Positions 18,101-19,397 of a stretch of 19,397 nucleotides of DNA are shown one piece after another; positions within the stretch are counted from its first letter, which is position 1; each line of letters opens with the position of its first letter. Both the position numbers and the translations under genes were made by a program. The stretch comes from Myxococcales bacterium (GTDB taxonomy: Bacteria > Myxococcota_A > Bradymonadia > UBA4248). Where the stretch lies: contig SFMP01000041.1 in NCBI GenBank assembly GCA_004554395.1, positions 1 to 19,397 on the forward strand, written 5' to 3'. The notes under the pieces were generated by a model, which was given only the letters and a program-made list of their open reading frames with translations, was not told the origin of the DNA and did no database searches.

Positions 18101-18155
18101 TGGCGTCGATCCAAACCACGCTCCGACAAAGGCGGCACTCGCCGAACTCGGCTAA
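6159..18155 (+). CDS. Giant TPR-repeat protein, 3998 aa
   Basis: One unbroken frame encodes a very acidic protein of about 450 kDa. It has no signal peptide or membrane segment, so it is probably cytoplasmic. Residues 1-180 are TPR-like helices. Residues 188-405 are a Glu/Ala/Val tract. From about 408 to the end runs a solenoid of about 49 modules of roughly 71-72 residues, each two TPR-like hairpins. Their consensus is close to A-x-x-Y-x-x-x-L then A-L-x-x-L-E-x-L-Y then a Trp and paired Leu. Some modules carry an extra half-unit around LEPIY. The last 110 residues hold canonical 34-residue TPRs ending VDPNHAP. No catalytic domain is visible, so a scaffold role is inferred from the family only. 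ATG 6159 has AGGGGAA upstream. The gene stands alone and ends at the terminator at 18222-18250. Confidence 0.93.
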   Translation: MKEQIKACQEALKRNPNDREAFSTLAQLLKQARRWKAIIGLYEAYPEMADWTDLVQALKEHATQETQPEKRSVIFHIMGQILEFKIGDTNDAIKCYQYAVKTWPLRSESFDAARRLYISRNNVKMAVKLIEVELSFENLPLERKAKLYAEMASICTEYANAPDKAEKYAAMARATEQKALEMAQQREAEVADEREESAEVAEEKAEVAEEKAEEAVAVEEPAVKEAAEVAEEPAVEEAAEVAEESVAVEEAAAVEEPSEAAEEAAAVEEPAAVAEEKTEEAAIEESNAVAEEKTEEAAIEESAAVAEEKVEEAAIEESAAVAEEKVEEAAIEESAAVAEEKTEEVAVEEPAAVAEEKTEEVAIEESTAVAEEKTEEVAVEESAAVAEEKTEEVAVEEPAEVAEESSERVAIPESFATISDCCDEIFRLNDTNTPDAIEDVALKGVSLAQNMEDAEPIFEALEEVEQYGALAVVLADLCDRTQGDSEKRLLKADRADVLDLRLDKRAEAVEIATPIAEGEDRASFKARAVLAGTDHAELTNLAATMNDLLKKLRRTPEEMPLIGDLAELYDHRMDSPKDAEEQYKRIKLAEPKNTKMLRFYCRYYEAASDWQRVLSTLQTLKGAVAGTYRELLVARQIARVSEEKLNNPNKAVSVWNQFIKEGLFVETAREALIGLYTRTGKFQNLLEIYKNDLEALAPEQTKERIEVIKKCIEINDKHTNNDAMVIKLYHQILSIDPDNDEAVNALVERYEASKRWNDLLKVLNQKAERTTDKEASVQIYYRIANLWSKSLANVNKSIEPLLKVVEIDPTQRPALQQLHDFYEQKNNWANLYDIIDKEADVADAAEKVTLLKRQAEIGEANLHSPEKAIESWEKLSQCLEDPSEALAELARLYKKQGNFEALLANYQRALEFAHSQSEKIDDLNAIAQIYLTKLDNREKGIETLTGMLDIEEGRQDALDQLTQIRVEAKEWNELVALYTSIGRAEQVYELLDLTAADEDEEETQIELYNLMAKIAQDELHSDDMAIAAYEKILDVDATHEETAKRLLKYYREHGDHKKAIEAIQIIIAWTSDLEEKIAMHVEIAELYENELDDIDHAANWYAKVVALAPSRKALRDHFEDLALRGEAYALIYDVYKPLLDSDQCDAESKVDIHRVFARVCQKHLDKSEEAMHAWEVCLAADANDTEALDALEILYDDAAEYSKLLEVIDRKLELATDPDSIMALAFKRAKILVDQLNNTDMAEVSYLKVLSIDENNVDAIRGLKAIYDVTENWTKLADILKKECDIATSSEDRLDTSFELAEIKRNHLSDLEGAIRIYDEILKENSSHARTIAVLEQLVREGIQAARIAAILEPVYATAGDTVKQCKALEISLKDLSGKERIDVLWQIFELQNGVINDSNASFEVAVRIFNETPDDERIWQHLDEIGAQIDDEETWNALANLYATVVCDAEHAEDWRYEILFKRALIVEEKLQHDKDSIALWETYRAKNLDNATAIAHLERLYRDNAEFKKLVELLEFEVTLDSYNDEERIAIELQAAQIYEDILGSSAEAIRVYRAILEIDPSRKEALDALERLYQASAQWRDLAKLYDDELSIYSETSKLNEIRCKLAVVCENEIADYERAVECYRSVLDTDKSEGVLEAASGLLNHLVGVEGDNVVEYRSALCELLEPIFVDNGDKSKLIDILRIELADVEDAYEKVELNRRIATILKDDLGDDVGAFEAMKAALKIDIADAKLREDFETLALKLDRPKEIIDLYEASMDGIDDEILKHDLYKRIANVYEEKLQDNENAIKAYRIMIDLDEMDLDSLNALETLYTNDQNWELLLDILNRKSEIGSGDEKVSILRKMATINCDCLNRPKSAIENYCEILNNLPDDMDSVTALESLYEQTEDWQALCDNYGIKLQHATTDEERRDILRQTAIILEQKINAKDEAVQNYRQILDLFPRDEETLDALDKLYQAQDDFDDLASVLQRKLEIHENDDQTNILRFRLGQIYQNKLDSMSQAIEYYKAILEQNPEHEGANRSMRELLENEDYKLEASKVLESVYDRTEQYEFLAQVLEIQLEQEYDPMQQVQLLVRIACIHQDALSNYDAAFDDLARILKINQDREYIDRIESLCDILDNTAKLVDVYVEVVANVYEPEKQVAFDNRIADLLRNRLGDEKRAEEFYKTTLEVSSDDAHALEALDEIYTKRESWTDLLEILDAKFNAAKDDETRIAILYRTADTQESKCELHDDAIATYRRILEIDKRQEKAIELLSAIYESQDMWAEYVDLIRSQIADAQEQSEILALKFKLAKIQNEKLGDNFDAIETLKDILNTQSDDAQARAYLEELFEKGQDIVEIAEILEPIYKAGNEWHKLIHSLEKRAEHEEDVFTKVQILEQIAKTYRYNLEDLSKALDAYGRMFLLQPADRDIQEHVERFASQTLELNVWYDLYDKALTDNLVEDDSDRRIIILSLAHLAAERMANHDKARQLCEAILADDPEEMAAYDILEWSYAQKQEYARLLELWAKKSEIVQEVDQKIGLLMRMATIQEEVLHDDAATAKTYQDILDIEPVAMPIAAALERLLRKTSQYEELADFYRQRSDFAQDDESRVEYLHKLGVVLARQLKQTAEATEVLGNALSIDKDSSACKRALEAMLNETEPTEENAEIRSSMAHLLEPLYGDDDWNKLARVLGVLIDTTDDTYDKVALYMRLADLYERHDAHPKRAFDVYAKAFVAIPNTENAREKLEELAEKLDAYAQLADVYMQAIETTEDDNEKLSLYERAAQIRCEKLDEKQVAATCYEAILALDEFNLNAIHALEKLYAQLKDYAKNVAILKKHVEIANDLIDQKDLLYKIADLQENALNQVDEAIDAYNEVLNLDPEDAVALDALERLYAQTENWTALVDIYDRKLNVSDGTSDSIGILVKIASTYRDKMGNDDEAIQYYARAFEQDRTNVDVASALETLYAKTEQYDDLITVIESQVDVASNHGDAALKHSRQIDMAHILIDNVHDDMRAIDVLKSILDDDDQNEAAIDMLQKLLEKEELVNEIAAILIPIYKQNHRDAEYMGICERKIDVAQDEFDKRSLYIEAAHVADEVLNDPDKAFGFIEKALMANPSDDEIVELAETIASRHERYTTLTVLCEKVIGTADDPDASIKLSLIAAKYYEQQLTDLDKSIAQYERILGIDAMNEDALSNLHRLYRQTQQFDKLADILAMRIDNGAQPINELRYELVEIVIEKEPERALELLKQILWDENDNEKAVAALESLLANKDLVGDIAEILEPRYAQNGDDEKLAKLLEAKIEVSQDPVDKLTYTKQLAQIQRDKLGDDSAALASYRNALVCDPSDADVMNAIEEIAEKIERWDDLAQAYAKAIEVASDDTDKIALMAKLAKLDAQKLGRNDEAVDVLKKILELDAENIDALRLLESIYAAENKSAELLEIRSTLALLTFEPDAQKALLFQCADLALNVLNLNERGMGFLEKIVEIDDTDLNAIDPLLVLYSEAGAFDKYVELLNKKLLSTNDDDARFDIYMTIAKTADEKLDDAAMAIDAYNDAKNIHRTPEIYAALERIYAAHEQYQDLDDLFLAQIDDTDSTAKKAALKVKRAQIAEVHFENDMDAIDLLKDALNDDPANADAFNGLDKLYSKNGEFQELYDLLEEQKKAATDKNLILIFNIRIAKLAATHLGDVDTAIRSLKDVLQVQSNNVEALDSLIDIYEQQKSYDLALNALHAKIKIVDSPKDEAPIYCHVARIVRKANWSVEQIEASYQAALQRDPECEEALNELMAIAETSGDLQKTLQLLSHKAKLQSDDNAKIAVYEKIVETASQAPEFAKVAAIALQQIHELRPDDIDVSEKLVNAYIKADDFAAAKPILDGIIDSLTESKQTKKLPPFYSLKGRMLKMSGDLDGARQAFEAANAIDKNNIPNNLELGIMLFESGDYDAALKIMQTLLLHQMNVKDKEVKTNIFYYLGMLRVKTNDPKRAKDMFNRALGVDPNHAPTKAALAELG
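6972..7355 (+). repeat. Eight 48-bp repeats encoding an acidic 16-residue unit
   Basis: Eight in-frame copies start at 6972, 7020, 7068, 7116, 7164, 7212, 7260 and 7308 and encode residues 272-399 of the TPR protein. The unit is AVAEEKTEEAAIEESA, with changes such as T to V, A to V and S to P. The DNA copies are close to identical, while the surrounding TPR modules share only a consensus. A looser run of related EVAEEKA and VEEPA units precedes them from about 6720. Confidence 0.95.
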
Positions 18156-18177
18156 CCACTCGTTGTCGAATCTACGC

Positions 18178-18204
18178 TAGCGCCCGATAAAGGCGCTGGC
18201 GCTA
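18178..18204 (+). other. Hairpin before the terminator
   Basis: TAGCGCC (18178-18184) pairs perfectly with GGCGCTA (18198-18204). AGCGCC (18179-18184) can instead pair with GGCGCT (18192-18197) over a 7-nt loop, because GGCGCT is duplicated. It lies 23 bases after the TPR stop and just ahead of the terminator, and may protect the 3' end of the message. Confidence 0.6.
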
Positions 18205-18221
18205 TATCGATCAATCTCTAT

Positions 18222-18250
18222 ACGCCGCGGCTTTGCTCGCGGCGTTTTTT
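18222..18250 (+). terminator. Rho-independent terminator of the TPR gene
   Basis: The arms ACGCCGCG (18222-18229) and CGCGGCGT (18238-18245) pair perfectly over an 8-nt loop. Six T follow at 18245-18250. This ends the 12-kb transcript and makes the lipoprotein gene a separate unit. Confidence 0.93.
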
Positions 18251-18260
18251 CTGTTCGTAT

Positions 18261-18276
18261 TGGCACACGATGTGCA
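18261..18276 (+). promoter_or_regulatory. Sigma-54-like -24/-12 promoter
   Basis: TGGCACACGATGTGCA matches the sigma-54 consensus TGGCACGNNNNTTGCA, with the GG and GC elements at the exact spacing; only two consensus positions differ (G to A, T to G). The start site would fall near 18288, just before the first leader hairpin. The same bases hold the palindrome GCACA-CGA-TGTGC, so an operator is an alternative reading. Confidence 0.45.
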
Positions 18277-18292
18277 ATATTACGCATCAACG

Positions 18293-18358
18293 CAAGGGCG
18301 ATTCGCCCTTGGGTAACTGTTCATGATGTGAAGATTAAGCGTTATACGCTTAAGGAGG
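18293..18358 (+). promoter_or_regulatory. Two leader hairpins and a strong ribosome binding site
   Basis: CAAGGGCG (18293-18300) pairs perfectly with CGCCCTTG (18304-18311) over a 3-nt loop. TTAAGCGT (18335-18342) pairs perfectly with ACGCTTAA (18346-18353) over TAT. The second stem covers the first two bases of the ribosome binding site AAGGAGG (18352-18358), which is five bases from ATG 18364. The hairpins could stabilise the 5' end and tune ribosome access. That is inference. Confidence 0.6.
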
Positions 18359-18363
18359 TCGAT

Positions 18364-19397
18364 ATGTTTAGAAAAGTTTCATTGTTATCAGCGCTTGTTG
18401 TTTCCCTTTTTGCCATGACGGGTTGCTTTTTTGCCGCGACCGATGGCTCCTATTCGGTCAGTGGTAGCTACTCGACGGCGGCTGCGTCGGTCGCCTATTA
18501 CGGCCCCCACCCCGTCTACGACGTCCATGGCGATGCCGATTGGTGCTCGATATCGGGAGCCCATACGCATAGCTACACGCCTAACGACGATACCTTCTTC
18601 GTCGTCGACAATGGGCGTTACGTATTCGTCGGTGACCCGAGCTACTACGTCTCAAACATCAACTTCAATACCTACTACTACATGGGCGTGCATCCTCTAC
18701 CCGTTGGCAACGGCTGGTGCTACATCAATGGGCCTCACCGTCACCACTGGGCGGCTAGCGGCTACTACAACTACACGCGCGTCGGCTCATACAACTACTA
18801 TACCTATTACGGATCGCGCAATTCGTACTACAACCCGAACCACACGCACTACGATTTGCAAACCTATTACGTATCGAATCCCCCCGTCCGATATCAAACC
18901 AGTTACAGAACGACTGTAGGCTATAGCCGTCCGTTGCCCGGCTACAATAGCTATAACTACAATAATAGCTATAATAACAACTACGGGTATACGAATAACC
19001 GCTACAATAACAACTATAACTACAACAACAGCTACAATAACGGTTATAACAACAACTACAATTATAACAACAACTACAACAACGGCTACAACAGCAACAC
19101 GCGGCCTTCGTCGACGACTTCGACGACGCGCCCATCTTCGACGACCGTCGTTCGCCCCTCGGCGACGACGCCTTCGACGACGGTTCGCCCCTCGGTGACG
19201 ACGCCTTCGACGACGGTTCGCCCCTCGACGGGTAGTTCGAGTTCGACCGGCTCATACGTTCGCCCCTCGACGGGTAGTTCGAGTTCGACCGGCTCATACG
19301 TCCGCCCCTCAACGGGTAGTTCGAGTTCGACCGGCTCATACGTCCGCCCCTCGACGGGTAGTTCGAGTTCGACCGGCTCATACGTCCGCCCCTCGAC
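18364..19397 (+). CDS. Tyr/Asn-rich surface lipoprotein, partial at 3' end
   Basis: I do not recognise the family. The frame is open for 344 codons and runs off the window. Residues 1-21 form a lipoprotein signal: M-F-R-K, a hydrophobic stretch, then AMTGC with C21 as the lipidated Cys. The -3 position is Met, which is unusual but tolerable. Residues about 30-190 are rich in Tyr, His, Gly and Trp, including GWCYINGPHRHHW. Residues 194-245 are almost only Asn and Tyr, with a few Ser and Gly. From 246 on come Thr/Ser/Pro repeats: two 11-residue units, then RPSTGSSSSTGSYV units. The start has an ideal AAGGAGG. An outer-membrane or surface location with an adhesive or structural role is possible, but nothing in the sequence shows function. 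Confidence 0.85.
   Translation, partial: MFRKVSLLSALVVSLFAMTGCFFAATDGSYSVSGSYSTAAASVAYYGPHPVYDVHGDADWCSISGAHTHSYTPNDDTFFVVDNGRYVFVGDPSYYVSNINFNTYYYMGVHPLPVGNGWCYINGPHRHHWAASGYYNYTRVGSYNYYTYYGSRNSYYNPNHTHYDLQTYYVSNPPVRYQTSYRTTVGYSRPLPGYNSYNYNNSYNNNYGYTNNRYNNNYNYNNSYNNGYNNNYNYNNNYNNGYNSNTRPSSTTSTTRPSSTTVVRPSATTPSTTVRPSVTTPSTTVRPSTGSSSSTGSYVRPSTGSSSSTGSYVRPSTGSSSSTGSYVRPSTGSSSSTGSYVRPS
19153..19397 (+). repeat. 33-bp and 42-bp tandem repeats in the lipoprotein C-terminus
   Basis: Two 33-bp units (starting 19153 and 19186) encode RPSATTPSTTV and RPSVTTPSTTV. Four 42-bp units (19219, 19261, 19303, 19345) encode RPSTGSSSSTGSYV, and a fifth begins at 19387 and is cut by the edge. The copies are nearly identical, and both unit sizes keep the reading frame. 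Confidence 0.95.

Noticed and set aside
18388..18919. Other open frames overlapping the lipoprotein gene on both strands
   Set aside because: The lipoprotein frame has an ideal ribosome binding site, a signal peptide with a lipobox Cys and in-frame repeats. The others have none of these.

Overview
The window reads as ordinary bacterial chromosome, with Shine-Dalgarno sites, an ATGA overlap, a rho-independent terminator and a lipoprotein signal. It is unusually rich in low-complexity and tandem repeats. A POT-type transporter, a 12-kb TPR gene, a Tyr/Asn-rich lipoprotein and a sigma-54-like promoter would fit a Gram-negative bacterium of the Myxococcota/Bradymonadales sort. That placement is a weak inference from gene content; no marker gene settles it.

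Layout from left to right: three purine-rich 89/90-bp direct repeats (1-268); a leader of about 220 bp; a POT/PTR2-family transporter with a long acidic Glu/Ser tail (492-2342); a leader with crossing inverted repeats (2359-2434); a 43-residue one-helix membrane protein ORF (2454-2585) that overlaps by ATGA the start of a class II CCA-adding enzyme (2582-4048); a convergent intergenic gap with two short tandem repeats; and glycerol kinase on the minus strand (4200-5672). Between glpK and the next, divergent gene lies an array of seven hairpins (5704-5937). Their inner stem is constant and their outer stems vary with compensating changes on both arms. A single 3,998-codon gene then fills 6159-18155. 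It encodes a cytoplasmic-looking protein of about 49 TPR-like modules of roughly 72 residues, with an acidic 16-residue repeat near its N-terminus. It ends at a clear terminator (18222-18250). After that come a sigma-54-like promoter, two perfect leader hairpins and a lipoprotein gene (18364 onward). That gene has an Asn/Tyr tract and Thr/Ser/Pro-rich tandem repeats and runs off the right edge.

The genes do not form one obvious pathway. The transporter, small protein and cca may share a transcript. glpK, the TPR giant and the lipoprotein look like separate units. The shared theme is repeat expansion: every plus-strand gene except the 43-residue one carries an internal tandem repeat, and so do three of the intergenic gaps. 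The best candidates for something undescribed are the seven-hairpin array, which may be transcribed as the glpK leader, the small ORF coupled to cca, and the lipoprotein with its structured leader.
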